Shown: positions 41,066 through 51,329 of the stretch, in pieces
Position numbering within the stretch: the stretch's first letter is position 1
Layout of the letters: each line of letters starts with the position of its first letter
DNA from: Diploptera punctata
Lineage: Eukaryota; Arthropoda; Insecta; Blattodea; Blaberidae
Assembly (NCBI GenBank): GCA_030220185.1
Contig: JASPKZ010009692.1
Span: forward strand, 88,587 to 152,586
DNA: 64,000 nt
Reading direction: 5' to 3'
Notes under the pieces: model-generated
What the model saw: only the letters and a program-made list of their open reading frames with translations
Database searches by the model: none
Told to the model about the DNA's origin: nothing
Program-made: the position numbers and the translations under genes

Positions 41066-42036
41066 TGTTACGCGAGCGCGTCTGTTAAGCCCCTGGTAAT
41101 GGTAGCGTTAGTTTCCCATTGTTTAAGTAGTCTTAGGCCCGAGCGGTCGGCCTTGGTTTTGGAGGAAGAGTTCTACAATTAAACATGTTAAATCACAGTA
41201 AACGAAAAATAACATTATTTATTAAAATAAATACCAAACATAAAGAAAATCAAATCAACCAACTAAAACACTGTTATTAAGGTCAGCTGAAATCGCCACA
41301 TTGTCCAACGTCAAAAATATTCAAATATTAAAATGCTAAAAGTTAGAGAGAGAAATCAATTATTTTAAAATGTTCAAAAGAATCAACTTTGTTCGTTATC
41401 TTAAGTTTCTAGGACCATTTGGTCCCTTATTTAAATTCTAAGTCTGAAAATGACCAAAAATGAAAGAAAGTTTTCATATTACCCATGTAGTTGCCACCGG
41501 CCCGCTGGGCCCCGCCGGGGCGGACCGCAATCGGTCCGCTGCCGTTCTCCCTTTTTCACTCAAAAATCCCGGTTTTTATATGATTATCTTCACCTTTCAC
41601 CATCCCCTAAAGCTAATGGAAGCCCTATTTCTTGCCCCATCTGTAGTAATATTCCTAGTATTTTCATGGTCAAATTATATAAGGTGTTTTTAACTTCTTA
41701 TCCTAATGTGTTTGGGTTACATAAGGTTTCGTAAGAATTTCCTATTAGGTTGAAACTAATAAGTTGTTTTTGATATTATATAAGATTTCGTAAGTGTGTC
41801 TTCATTGTTTGACAAATATATTGAATTGAAATAGTCATTTTATAATAATTTTTTCCTTAGTTTTTTTATCTATAAAACACTTATGTATGTTTGGATTAAG
41901 ATTTTAATCCGCATTTAAAGGATGAATATTTATGCCCTATTTTTTGGTATAATACACATGTATATGTGTCTATTCTTTATCGGCTTTTTATAGAATATTA
42001 TTATTATTGTATTTAGGCCCTTAGTGTAGTATAACA
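41066..42036 (-). repeat. 5' LTR of the non-coding LTR element
   Basis: 971 bases, same ends as 31627-32638. It lacks the 41-base module of the other LTR. Low divergence between the two LTRs indicates a fairly recent insertion. Confidence 0.85.
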
Positions 42037-42041
42037 GTCTT

Positions 42042-42484
42042 GAAGGTGAACTTGGGGAAACAGAATGGGTTTTGGGATCAAAAAACAATTTTTTTTATAT
42101 TAATGTGCACCCGGCCGAGGTCGTTAGATTTTTTTAGGTTGGAAAAATCCAAGGAGCAGGTCCTCTGGGAGGCACTTTAAGCCGTGGTTCCCGAGTCTGA
42201 AGTTTTCAGTTTCGTAAAATATCCTTAAACCTGAATGAAAGGGCCTCTAAGCAAAATTTACCAAATTTTCCCGTCCTAGTACTACCTTGGTTTCCTATAT
42301 GTCAGTATGAGGCAGATCGCTGACCACGTGCCACTCCAATGACATCTATACGAAAACAAGTGTAACTAAATTAGTATGGTTAAAATCTTCCCTGTAGGGG
42401 AGATCTAAATCTCTGTTGAGGGAAACTAGAGCTTACAAGAAGATATTCCATCCATAGTAATTCTGCCCGAAAACAGGTCCTTTA
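42042..42484. other. Intergenic, nothing recognised
   Basis: No feature supported. Confidence 0.5.
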
Positions 42485-43240
42485 CTGCAATCATAGCATG
42501 AAAATGCTATGCTTGCAGCTTTACTAGGGAGTTGTAGGTGTGGTAGCTTCCCATTGCTTTCCACACCGATGAAGGATGATGATGGCCATATGATTTCGGG
42601 GACAGTTTGAGCCTTACTGTTTTCCTGACATTTGTCTTAATAATTGAGGAAAAACCCCGATAAAAACCTCTAACTAACTAACTGGCACTATCGAACTCGT
42701 AGGTTCATGGCCACTCTCCATATGTCCCTATCCTGAGTCAATGTTTTCCAATCATCACATGTATAATTAACTTCCCTCTAATCATAGTTAATGTTATTCT
42801 TCCACCTCATTCTTGGTCTGCCAACTGGGCATTTTCCCTCTGGTTTTCCTTCAAGAATTTTCCATGCACGTCTTTCATTCCCCATTCGTGCCACATGTCC
42901 TGCCCATCGCAGTCTACGAGACTTAACTGTTCTCATTGCTTCCTATAAAGACCATGTAATTCACTGTTATGCAGTCTTCTCCATTCATCTATCTGTTCAT
43001 CTCTCTTTGGTCCAAAAATTTTCCTAAGAACTTTATTCTCAAATACTCGTAATCTCCTTTCCTCCCTTAAAGTAAGTGTCCATGTTTCGCATCCATATAA
43101 TATAACTGGTAGAATAATAGTTTTATATTGGCTTATCACCCCGATAAAAACCTCACCCAGAAAATTTGACCCGACCGGGGATCGAACCCGGGCCCCTGCG
43201 TGACAAGACAGCACGCTACCTCGAGACCACAGCGGTGGAC
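42485..43240 (-). repeat. SINE-B copy split by an RTE fragment
   Basis: The tRNA-derived head is at the right: minus strand ctgtggtctcgaggtagcg (A-box region) and gggttcgatccccggtc (B-box). The body continues at 42485-42660 after the RTE. accccgataaaaacctc (17 bases) stands on both sides (42643-42659 and 43139-43155). Confidence 0.78.
42661..43130 (-). mobile_element. RTE 3' fragment inside SINE-B
   Basis: The tail taactaactaac lies at the left. The minus translation gives YKTIILPVILYGCETWTLTLREERRLRVFENKVLRKIFGP, and WAGHVARM in another frame. It is 5'-truncated. About 8 extra bases (tggcttat) lie between its 5' end and the target duplication. Confidence 0.85.
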
Positions 43241-43820
43241 AAGAAGATATTATCATCATCATCATCATGAACAAATTCGTTTTAGGCCATGTGGCCTGTA
43301 CGGTAAACCTAGCGAAGACGGTCTTGATCTTTCCACCGATCTTTTGGTCTTCCTTGGTCCCTATGTCCAGTTGGGGTATATTGGAATGCCAATTTTAAGA
43401 AGATATTAATGTGAATTTTTTACTGTTTAATATGGCGTTTGAATTATTATTGATATATTGATTAAAGGTCTATTATTTTAAATTGTATTTAAATGCCTGC
43501 AGTGCCATTGATGTTCTTTTAAATCAATACGGCGTATAGCTGAGCTGTCAAACTTTCATCGTTCCTTCTTCAGTTTTGTTTCAAATTTTCCGCTCTTAAA
43601 GGGAAATCATAAGCGAAGGAAAGATATTTTATCTGTTGGCTATCCTTTAGGCTTGCATTTGTTTCCTCGGTTTTGATCTACATGGAGAACGATTTGTGAT
43701 AGTGTATTATGTAATTAATTTGTTTTATATTTCGTGTTTACATTGTATAAAATCGTGGATTGTTTGTACATGTTGCATTTCTTTCCAAGTAAATTGTAAT
43801 CCATATTAGTGATAATACAG
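43241..43820. other. (ATC)n and unassigned sequence before exon A
   Basis: A short (atc)n run near 43253, then taggccatgtggcctg, which resembles the reversed LINE-A 3' end. 43560-43820 could be a 5' UTR or intron. Confidence 0.4.
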
Positions 43821-44036
43821 TTTGTTATTGCTGATGAAAATGCCTCGTTCTAATAATAGATTAACTAAGATGCGTGTGCCTAGGTATAAAAGCAAAGGAA
43901 AAGTGAACAGTGATGGCGCTGCAGTAAATTCAACTGCATGTAATTCTAACCTCATCAGGATGGAAGACCTAGTACTACGACTATTACTAATTCTACAGAG
44001 AATAAACCGAAACGTTCTCGAAATAAATAAATGCAG
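43821..44036 (+). CDS. Candidate exon A of an unrecognised host gene
   Basis: ATGs at 43834 and 43840 (AAAATGCC context) begin MKMPRSNNRLTKMRVPRYK, a basic stretch. The frame is open to cag|gtaatc at 44036, leaving two bases (AG) of a codon; exon B begins with the one base needed. Alternatively it is internal, after tacag at 43820. A second frame from about 43964 (HQDGRPSTTTITNSTENK) has more protein-like composition but stops before the donor, which could mean a one-base shift within the exon. No family recognised. Confidence 0.35.
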
Positions 44037-44040
44037 GTAA

Positions 44041-44334
44041 TCAACAGTAAGAGATTATATATTTGTCTGTTCTTTCAAGACTTGGTAGTAAAAAAGCATG
44101 TTGGACTTTCTGCAGAATGTGAATTAGTTTGTAGGTCAAATGGCATAAAGTAAGTTTTATTCATCTAATACTGTGAATTGTGAGGGAAAAAAAAAAGTTT
44201 AATGTCAACATTAGATTGGTGTATGTGCTTAGGTGGATTGGTAGGAGTAAAGCTTCTTGGGGACACGTTATGTGGCATTATGAATCTTAGAGAGTTAATG
44301 AGTTTACTTATTTAGGATATAAACTCTCTTTTGT
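44041..44334. other. Putative intron, nothing recognised
   Basis: No feature supported. Confidence 0.4.
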
Positions 44335-44830
44335 TGAAAATTTGGATGTATCAGAGAAAATTGTGAAATTCAACAAATGAATGGGAATCATTAATAGAGT
44401 TTTTAAAACCTTCATTAGTGCAAAAATCAACTCGAACTCGTCTTTATCAAATAATGGCTCGACCAGTCCTATGTTATGGGAGTGAAGCGTGGACTATAAG
44501 GACGAGAGATTAAAGCAGACTAACAGCTTGTGAGATGAAATTAATGCCCGAACAGATGGCTACACCAAATGGGATCGAAAGAAAAATGTAGAAATCCTTC
44601 AAGAACTTAATGTGTCACCAATACTGGACTAAATCTCCAGATAACAGCTAAACTGGAAGGAACATGTCTCAAGAATGGCTAGATACAGGATCCCCAAGGC
44701 AATAATGAAATACTGTCCAAATGGGAAACGGTCACTTGGTCGACCTATGAAAAGATGGCACGAAAACCGCTTTCTCAGGCCGTAAACAGTTTTTCTAGGA
44801 CTAATACCTGGCAGGATGATGATGACCTAC
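44335..44830 (+). pseudogene. LINE-A C-terminal fragment
   Basis: Broken frames read FKYLGYKLSF-like, MARPVLCYGSEAWTI near 44455, YTKWDRKKNVEILQELNVSP near 44560 and WKEHVSRMARYRIPKAIMKYC near 44650. It ends with a gatgatgatg tail. Confidence 0.7.
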
Positions 44831-45084
44831 TCCTCCTTCAAAACTTTTTCTGGCTCAACTGCACTTTTACTGTTTTTTTAATTTTTCAGTTTATTGTTGT
44901 AAACTGTAGCTCTTCCTCTGTATTTACTAACATTTTTTAATATTTTAAACTTTTTCAAATAATTTTTGTAACATTATTAAACCATTTTCAAGAAATTATT
45001 TAAATACACAAATCACAATATTATGACACTGCTAAACAATATTGGGAAAAAGTTGGTTTTTTTGGTGGACACAAATTCTTCTAA
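44831..45084. other. Putative intron, nothing recognised
   Basis: AT-rich. Confidence 0.4.
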
Positions 45085-45620
45085 GTTCCACAGAAATGCA
45101 GTGTGCATGCGGGAGTTGCTCTGTAATGGTTAATGTTGCCTCCGGTAGATGGATCTGCAGTCGGCGTTATCAACTTTGGGAATAAATTTCCAAATGACTT
45201 GCCATTTCCTAACCAAAGAAAAAAATTTACATACAAATTTTTTATTCGCAAATGCTAAAAAAAAATCGACATTTCCTAACCTAACAAAACAATTTACATG
45301 TGTAGTATTTAATAAACTATAAACTAATTTTACGTACACTAACACTAAATATGGCTTGAAATTATTTTCAAATGTTAGTGACTCCGATTTGAGAGCCACC
45401 TAGCAGATGTTACATGAAGCATTTCCGGCATCTCTAGAACCCGATGCACAAATTTTGGCGTTATTTATAAATTTTTAATAATTCATAACAAATGTTTATA
45501 AAATAGTTGCAAAATGTTTAAAATAGTATGAAACGTGTTTAGAAGTTTTTAGTGAATCAGTGGCATAAGGGTGTTTTAAGTGTAGAATTGTGTCCGCCAA
45601 AATACATAAGCTGAGTCTTT
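45085..45620. repeat. Dispersed foldback repeat, second copy
   Basis: agtgtgcatgcgggagttgc near 45100 and the following block match 180-420, and aaaatgtttaaaatagtatga near 45509 matches 540-565. Inverted similarity links 45120-45150 with 45395-45435. The copies are diverged. Confidence 0.5.
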
Positions 45621-45902
45621 TATTTAAAAAATGGACAAGTTTTAAGAATTTTATAAAGTGATGATAATAATTGGTGGAGTGAATAACATTTTTTATCTTA
45701 TATAGTATAATTCCAGTTGAGAGTAAAAAGCGTTGGGTTTAATGGGAAGGTTGTGTTAATAACCAGTCAAAGTTTCATATTCCTAGCATATTTTGTTTAG
45801 TTTCTGAGAAAATGTTACCTTAAAAAACCCATAAATTAACGTTGAGAAGGTAGGGCATTCCATTTCCTCTCAACAATTAACAGGTTTGTTTGTATTTTTC
45901 AG

Positions 45903-45962
45903 ATATTTGTCAAACCTACATCCGCAGAGCATTCCTGAAGACGTTAGAATTTCACTGGAGAG
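45903..45962 (+). CDS. Exon B of an unrecognised host gene (60 bp)
   Basis: It is flanked by tttgtatttttcag and aggtaagtc, both strong splice sites. Taking one base from exon A, the frame reads YLSNLHPQSIPEDVRISLE and leaves AG for the next exon; the other two frames are less plausible. Exon C begins with the single base needed. I do not recognise the protein. It lies on the same strand as exon C, with about 3.3 kb of repeats between them. Confidence 0.55.
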
Positions 45963-46149
45963 GTAAGTCACACAAAAGTTCGGAAAATGTTGATTTCCTG
46001 CAAACTTTCAAGAAATACATTCTTATAACAAATGACTGTCTTCTTTAGCATCACGACCAGGTCCTGCTTCAACAATTGAATAGTTGCCCGGGAAAACAGA
46101 TCTACGCCATAAACTGCTACTTATGATTTCTGCCCATTTTGTTACAAAA
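45963..46149 (+). other. Intron start after exon B
   Basis: Nothing recognised. Confidence 0.4.
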
Positions 46150-46388
46150 AGGTAAAGGTATCCTGCTACAGGCCTCAGGAGGCCCTTGGGCTAATGGGAG
46201 GTTAAGGCTCCCACTTTTCTGGACAATTGGCACTTGATGTCAGCCAGGTTGTCAGCCCTGCGTGACGGCCGTCTTTACCCCCAGAAACAAACATCTGGTA
46301 CTCATTTCAGTTAGAGGCTGAGTTGACCCCCAGGGCCATAATGCCGCCAGAAGTTTTGGGTCAGTTTTAAAAATCCTGACCCCAGCAA
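46150..46388 (-). repeat. SINE-D body, interrupted by RTE; head at 47863-47935
   Basis: Reversed match to 39270-39460 (agttagaggctgagttgacc, taatgccgccagaag). The matching tRNA-derived head, minus strand gtggttaaggcactgcac and gggttcaagtcctg, lies beyond the RTE at 47863-47935. AGCA stands at both junctions. Confidence 0.75.
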
Positions 46389-47861
46389 AACTGATAAAAT
46401 CAGGGGGAGAAAAATTGATGGACAAGATACGCTGGTTGCTTAGTATGATTTGGGAAAAAGAAGTTCTTCCAGATGAATGGAAGGAATCAATTATCGTACC
46501 AATGTATAAGAAAGGAGATAAAACTGATTGCAACAACTACAGGGGCATCTCTTTACTTTCAACTTTATACAAAATTCTAACAAATATATTATTAAGCAGA
46601 CTTACTCCCTATATTGATGACATTCTAGGAGATCATCAATGCGGATTTAGAAGAAACAGGTCTACAACTGATCAGATTTTTAGTATAAGACAGATTTTAG
46701 AAAAGAAATGGGAATATAATGGTACTGTACATCAACTATACGTAGACTTCAAAAAAGCATATGATTCAATTAAGAGGGAGAAGTTATATAGTATCCTGCT
46801 GGAGTTCGGAATTCCTAAAAAGTTAGTTAGACTTATACGAATGTGTCTAAATGGCACAAAGAGTAGGGTGCGTGTAGGCAAACAGTTTTCGGACACTTTT
46901 GAAATCCAGAATGGGTTGAAGCAAGGAGATGCACTATCTCCTCTACTGTGTAATTTTGTACTAGAGCATGCCATTAAATCTTTAGAGAATGAGGAAGGCT
47001 TACAGCTCAATGATATTAATAAGCTGTTAGTTTATACTGATGATGTAGTATTGTTTACCGATAGCGAGGAGATACTAAAGGACAACACGCACACACTATT
47101 GAGTAACACTAAGAAATTAGGACTGGAAGTAAATATCAATAAAACTAAATATGTGGTCACACGTAGAAATTCATTAAATAATGGAAGTGGACAGCTAATG
47201 ACAAATGAGGGAAATTTTGAGCAAGTGGCTGAATTCAAATACCTAGGAACAATAATCACAAATAGGAATGAGATGCACAAAGAAATTAAACATAGGCTCA
47301 ATTCTGGAAATGTATGCTATTATGCATTGCAGAGACTCTTGATGCCCCAACTCCTTTCAAAAAACCTTAAAAGAAAATATATAAAACTATTATTCTACCC
47401 GTTATATTATATGGATGCGAAACATGGACTCTTACTTTAAGAGAGGAAAGGAGATAACAAGTATTTGAGAATAAAGTTCTTAGGAAAATTTTTGGACCAA
47501 AGAGAGATGAACAAACTGGTGAATGGGGAAGACTACATAACAATGAACTACATGGCCTTTATAGGAAGCCAGATATAATAAGAACAGTTAAGTCTCATAG
47601 ACTGCGATGGGCAGGACATGTTGCACGTATGGGGAATGAAAGACTTGCATAGAGGCTTCTTGTAGAAAAGCCAGAGGGAAAACACCCAGTTGGTAGACCA
47701 AGAATGAGATGGGAAAATTACATTAACAATGATTTGAGGGAAGTAGATTATACAGGGAATGATTGGAAAACATTAGCTCAGGATAGGGGTGTATGGAGAG
47801 CTTATGTCCGTGCGGCCATGAACCTACGGGTTCGATAGTGCCAGTGAGTATGTAAGTAAGC
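46389..47861 (+). mobile_element. RTE 5'-truncated copy, 1.5 kb, in SINE-D
   Basis: Starts at the equivalent of LIKSGGEKLMDKIRWLL and ends in tatgtaagtaag. It is very close to 16905-18375. Loss of frame comes near 47365 and stops near 47456 and 47650. Confidence 0.88.
46415..47440 (+). pseudogene. RTE reverse transcriptase fragment
   Basis: 341 codons covering the RT palm and thumb: YKKGDKTDCNNYRGISLLST, QCGFRRNRSTTDQIF (with the usual G), DFKKAYDSI, LKQGDALSPLL. The catalytic block reads YTDD where the parent has YADD, and LLAD has become LFTD, so activity is doubtful. After a frameshift the C-terminal part continues in other frames to 47838. Confidence 0.82.
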
Positions 47862-47999
47862 AGGACTTGAACCCTTGACCTCCCGGCTTCTAGTGCAGTG
47901 CCTTAACCACTGCACTACTCTGTGCCATTTTGTTACATATAGAACATTTGAAAGCCAACTTTTAAGAATAAATAAAGCAGGTCTGGAAGAGTGTTTTCA

Positions 48000-48330
48000 T
48001 GTTTGGTGACTCAGCCCATTGCAGACCTCGATTACCCCAACTGTGCGCCTCCATCCATTTGTATCTTCTGGATTCCTTCTCCATTCATGGACTCCAATAA
48101 CCTTGATATTCTGTTCCACGCTGTCTACCGATCTGGTGAGAGGTCTTCCAACTTTCCTTTTTCCCCCTCTATTTTAGATGATTTAAGTATACGGGCAATG
48201 TGTGTTTCTTCCAGTCTATGTAAATGGCCCAGCCATGTCAACCTTGTAGATTTTATTATTCTGACTCTGTCAGTATCACCATCTAAGTCATGGTTATATC
48301 TACTGTGCCATTTGCCATTTTGACTTTTTC
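48000..48330 (-). pseudogene. LINE C-terminal scrap
   Basis: The minus translation contains HMAGPFT, KVGRPLTRSVDSVEQNIK and WRRRNPEDTNGWRRTV, like the GRP...W...V..W..R..D...WR tail of RTE-like LINEs but from a different family than the main RTE here. Confidence 0.5.
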
Positions 48331-48605
48331 ATCCATGTATTTTGCTTAGAATCTTTCTTCCAAATACATTTAATTTATTTTCATCACTTTTATCTGTTAG
48401 GGAGTAGGGATAGTTTTACATGCACCATGTCATGATGTTCTCCAGATCGGTTACGAACCCACTGAAATCTCAGTCTTTGAATTTTTGTTATTTAGATTTC
48501 TTTTTGGGACAACTATTCAGTTAACGATTTATGTGTTAAATATAATTTTATTTTTGTATTTATTAAAGATGGAATAATATATATTGTTGTTATTTTGTGT
48601 TATTT
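48331..48605. other. Left flank of the duplicated block
   Basis: 48490-48600 resembles 62945-63055, the start of the segmental duplication. It ends in attttgtgttattt, the first copy of the LINE target duplication. Confidence 0.6.
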
Positions 48606-49219
48606 GGGTTGCAAGGGATGGTGACGTGCATTTCATCACCTCTCCTATCCAAGTCTCATCCTCAACCTGCTCGTGGTGCAACCTGCTATTACAAATGAGG
48701 CTCTGAGGACCGAGTACTGGCTGTATAACCACATCACCTTAATGTAGAGGAAATGCTATATTAGTGGGAACCCCACAATAATACCCCTTTGGGCCAGCAA
48801 CCCATCGGGCGAAAAAAATTTACATTTGTTTTCAAGTCTCAAGGTACTCGCAAGACCAGTATTAAGATATGGTACTGAAGCACGGACAATACGAAGAAGA
48901 AATGAAAGCTGAATAACAGCAAATGAGATGTGATTTATGCGCCGAACAGCAGGCTACACAAAGTGGGACCATAAAAGAAATGAGGAAATTATGGAAGAGT
49001 TGGATGTAGAACCAATTCTTCACCATATACAAAACTACCAGAACATCTGGAAAGCCCATCTTCAGCGAATGCCGTCTCATTGAATTCCAAAAGCCATACT
49101 TCGCTACTGCCCCATGGCAAAAAGATCGCTGGGACATCCAAAAAAGAACTGGATGGAAAATTCCTCTTTGAGACCCTAACAGGCCACATGGCCTAATACT
49201 TGCATGGATGATGATGATG
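48606..49219 (+). mobile_element. LINE-A copy with internal deletion, 14-bp target duplication
   Basis: 48606-48843 equals the 5' leader (5395-5605), then it jumps to the C-terminus (LARPVLRYGTEARTI-like, near 48850) and ends in (gat)n. attttgtgttattt (48592-48605) and attttgtattattt (49220-49233) flank it with one difference. The homologous locus at 63060 lacks the insertion. Confidence 0.85.
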
Positions 49220-49236
49220 ATTTTGTATTATTTCAG

Positions 49237-49400
49237 CGGTATGGCGGAACATGTGATGCCCACTTCTAAACATCGGCCGAGGGAATCAGATCAGATGAAG
49301 TCATACTCAGGTCAAGGTGTGGTGGGAAGCCCCACATCTCTCGCTGAGAACTTCGACGCTGTGGATCCTCCTCCTCCTCACAACACCGAGTACAGAAATG
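49237..49400 (+). CDS. Exon C of an unrecognised host gene
   Basis: The acceptor ttattatttcag ends at 49236 and the donor gtaagtac starts at 49401. One base completes the codon from exon B, then GMAEHVMPTSKHRPRESDQM, then SYSGQGVVGSPTSLAENFDA and a proline run (PPPPHNTEY). It ends in phase 1. The diverged copy at 63076-63252 keeps the same frame over VVGSPTSLAENFD, which supports a coding past. No family recognised. Confidence 0.6.
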
Positions 49401-49519
49401 GTAAGTACTTCTATACTCCCTGGTGTGACCTTGTGTCTACTGAGCTTCAGGAGGCATTAAAATCCCAACAATTGCTTATTTTGAGGAAGAGTATGTTATC
49501 ATAGATTTCAGCACTAAAT

Positions 49520-49690
49520 ATAAATTATATTTGAAGAGAAAAATTTTCGCCTAGACCGGGACTCGAACCCGGGACCCTTGGCTTTCCGGGCCAAGTGCTC
49601 TACCAACTGAGCTACCGAGGCGAGTTACGATATAGACGCAAATTTTTCTCTTATATACGTGAGAAATGTTAAATGAATAATAAAAACATC
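49520..49690 (-). repeat. SINE-A, complete copy, 13-bp target duplication
   Basis: ttcagcactaaat is at 49507-49519 and 49691-49703; the paralogous locus at 63350 has a single copy and no insert. The tRNA-like unit (minus, 49549-49621, 73 bases) folds fully: GCCTCGG/TCTAGGC with one mismatch, TTGGC/GCCAA around CCGGAAA (triplet GGA preceded by C), T-arm CCGGG/CCCGG. The flanks agagaaaaatttt and aatttttctct are inverted. Confidence 0.8.
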
Positions 49691-49703
49691 TTCAGCACTA
49701 AAT

Positions 49704-50047
49704 GCCTGTTTACAATTTAAAATAAATTCTATTGACCTCACCTCATATCCGATCTTCTAATTAGACCTGTTTCAGAAGTTAGGTGGTGTCATCATCAATA
49801 ATTTTATGACTGTTGTTCAGTTGTCCAGGAGCACTGCTTCTTACTCCATCTGTTAGTGGATTGATGGACCTCCAAATCAAATCAACTTCCCCGGAATTTC
49901 AAAATTCATTACTTTCTCTTTCTTGTTCTTTTTTTAATGTACTTTTTTCCCAAGCTGTTAGCTCTTTTTGGTTTTTCTATTTGTTTTATTGAATTGGCCC
50001 ATTTTTCAATCTCATATTTTTGTGACCAAAAATTAAGAGAGAAAAAT
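49704..50047 (-). mobile_element. PLE-A 3' fragment, minus arm
   Basis: The minus translation has endonuclease C-terminal blocks (KNQKELTAWEK-like) in broken frames, then a ribozyme-like end and ATATGAGGTGAGG. The same fragment occurs in the duplicate at 63385-63545. Confidence 0.6.
49760..49805 (-). ncRNA. Decayed hammerhead-like motif
   Basis: Minus strand: TTGATGA (49798-49792), poor stem II, GAAAC (49773-49769), AG, GTC. Confidence 0.4.
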
Positions 50048-50174
50048 AATTAATTTTTTAATTCCTGGGAAAGTTGATTCAATTTGGAGGTTCATTGGTC
50101 CACCAGTAGGTGGAATAAAAATCAGTGTTTCTCTATGACAGAACAACAGTCGTGGAATTAAAAAAGTACTCCAT
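50048..50174 (+). mobile_element. PLE-A tail, plus arm
   Basis: IPGKVDSIWRFIGPPVGG corresponds to IPGENDLVSRFFSQPMEG at the PLE-A C-terminus. It starts exactly where the minus arm starts, another head-to-head junction. No ribozyme is present. Confidence 0.5.
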
Positions 50175-50462
50175 GAGCTGACAGGCTTAGAAGGTCCTAG
50201 ACCTAGCAGCTGGCTGTTGGCCTCACATCCACATGTGTTAATCACAGAGATAGATGATCATCCAGCCAACAGAGAGGTGACATATGGTCAGCATGTCTGA
50301 TCCCCCAGCCAATGTAGTTGGTTTTCTCAACTCATAGCAACTACTACTTATTGTAGCTACCCAAATTCCTCACGATGCTGGGTGGGAATCAGTCCCATGC
50401 TGGCCGAAATTCGATGGGAAAATTTCTTCACCCATGGAGACAAATCCGCAGATCTGTGTGAG
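50175..50462 (-). repeat. SINE-C copy
   Basis: Same orientation and blocks as 4798-5090 (ggcctcacatccacatgtg, gatgctgggtgggaatcag). An (atc)n run follows at its right end. Confidence 0.65.
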
Positions 50463-51329
50463 CATCATCATCATCATCACTTGTTGACAGCTATTGGTGT
50501 TGTCCAGTGTGCCTTTCATGGGACTTTTCTTTGTCCCTTGTTGGGGAATTCCCGTGTGTGTTTATTATTTGACTTATCTGGTTAGCCCTAGCCTAGACGG
50601 CGTTTTTTGGGGGATTTATTGTAGTGTGGTATGTAATATGTGATTTAATGTGGTTATTTATTGACAAGGCGAATAGATCTCGTTTGATTGGGACATCAGA
50701 TACCGTGTCGCTGAAGAGCTCGGCTCGATACAGGACCAGAATGAGCCACGCCACTCTGTGCTGGCCTTTCTGTCGTTGGTTGCTTCATGCTGAGTACTAT
50801 GATTGGTTTATTTCGTCGAATATGTTTCTGTGTTTAGTATGCCATTCGGAAGGTGTGCTATATTGCTTACTATTGGGTTTCCATGATAATTTATGTTTTG
50901 AAACATTTTCCTTTATGTTAGTATCATTATATGGTACCTTTGTGGCCTCATGCATCTCTGTTATCCTTGTGTAACACGGTGCCGAAAATTAGATTTTTAG
51001 ACATTTATTTTGCAGTATCTGCAGTTTCCTTTTCGTGGCATTTCGCAAGGATACTCAGAGATTCGCACCCGTACAATAGCATACCATGGATTGTAGCCAC
51101 ATATAATGTGACTCTGATCATTCGGGACAATGATGGCAACTTGGAAAAACGAAAATAATAATGCGATACCTTGATTAGCTTTATCTGTTATATGTTCAAT
51201 ATGGGCTCTGAATGTAAGTTTTTTTAATCGAAAATGTGGCCTAAATATCTGACTGAAGTGTCTGCTGGCAGAGGTTGCACTCCCATAATGAGCTCAATTG
51301 GCCTACCAACATGCCTTCGAAGTACTAAA
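50463..51329. other. Intergenic, no supported gene
   Basis: A 116-codon frame (50624-50974) has no recognisable domain. Confidence 0.45.

Larger units (their letters stand above)
31627..42036 (-). mobile_element. Non-coding LTR retrotransposon (LARD-like), 10.4 kb
   Basis: Two direct repeats of about 1 kb bracket an internal region of about 8.4 kb. The ends are TGTTATAC...GCGTAACA on the minus strand. Flanks are GTCCT (31622-31626) and GTCTT (42037-42041), a 5-base duplication with one change. The run of eight G followed by AAT directly inside the left LTR, read on the minus strand, is a polypurine tract and sets the orientation. A CCA-ending stretch 10 bases inside the other LTR (41040-41055) may be a primer site, but the gap is long. 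No gag, protease, RT or integrase motif was found in any frame, so the element must use enzymes supplied by another. Confidence 0.85.

Noticed and set aside
49549..49621. Functional tRNA with GGA anticodon
   Set aside because: C instead of T before the triplet, an acceptor mismatch, and a 13-base target duplication around the larger unit show a SINE insertion.
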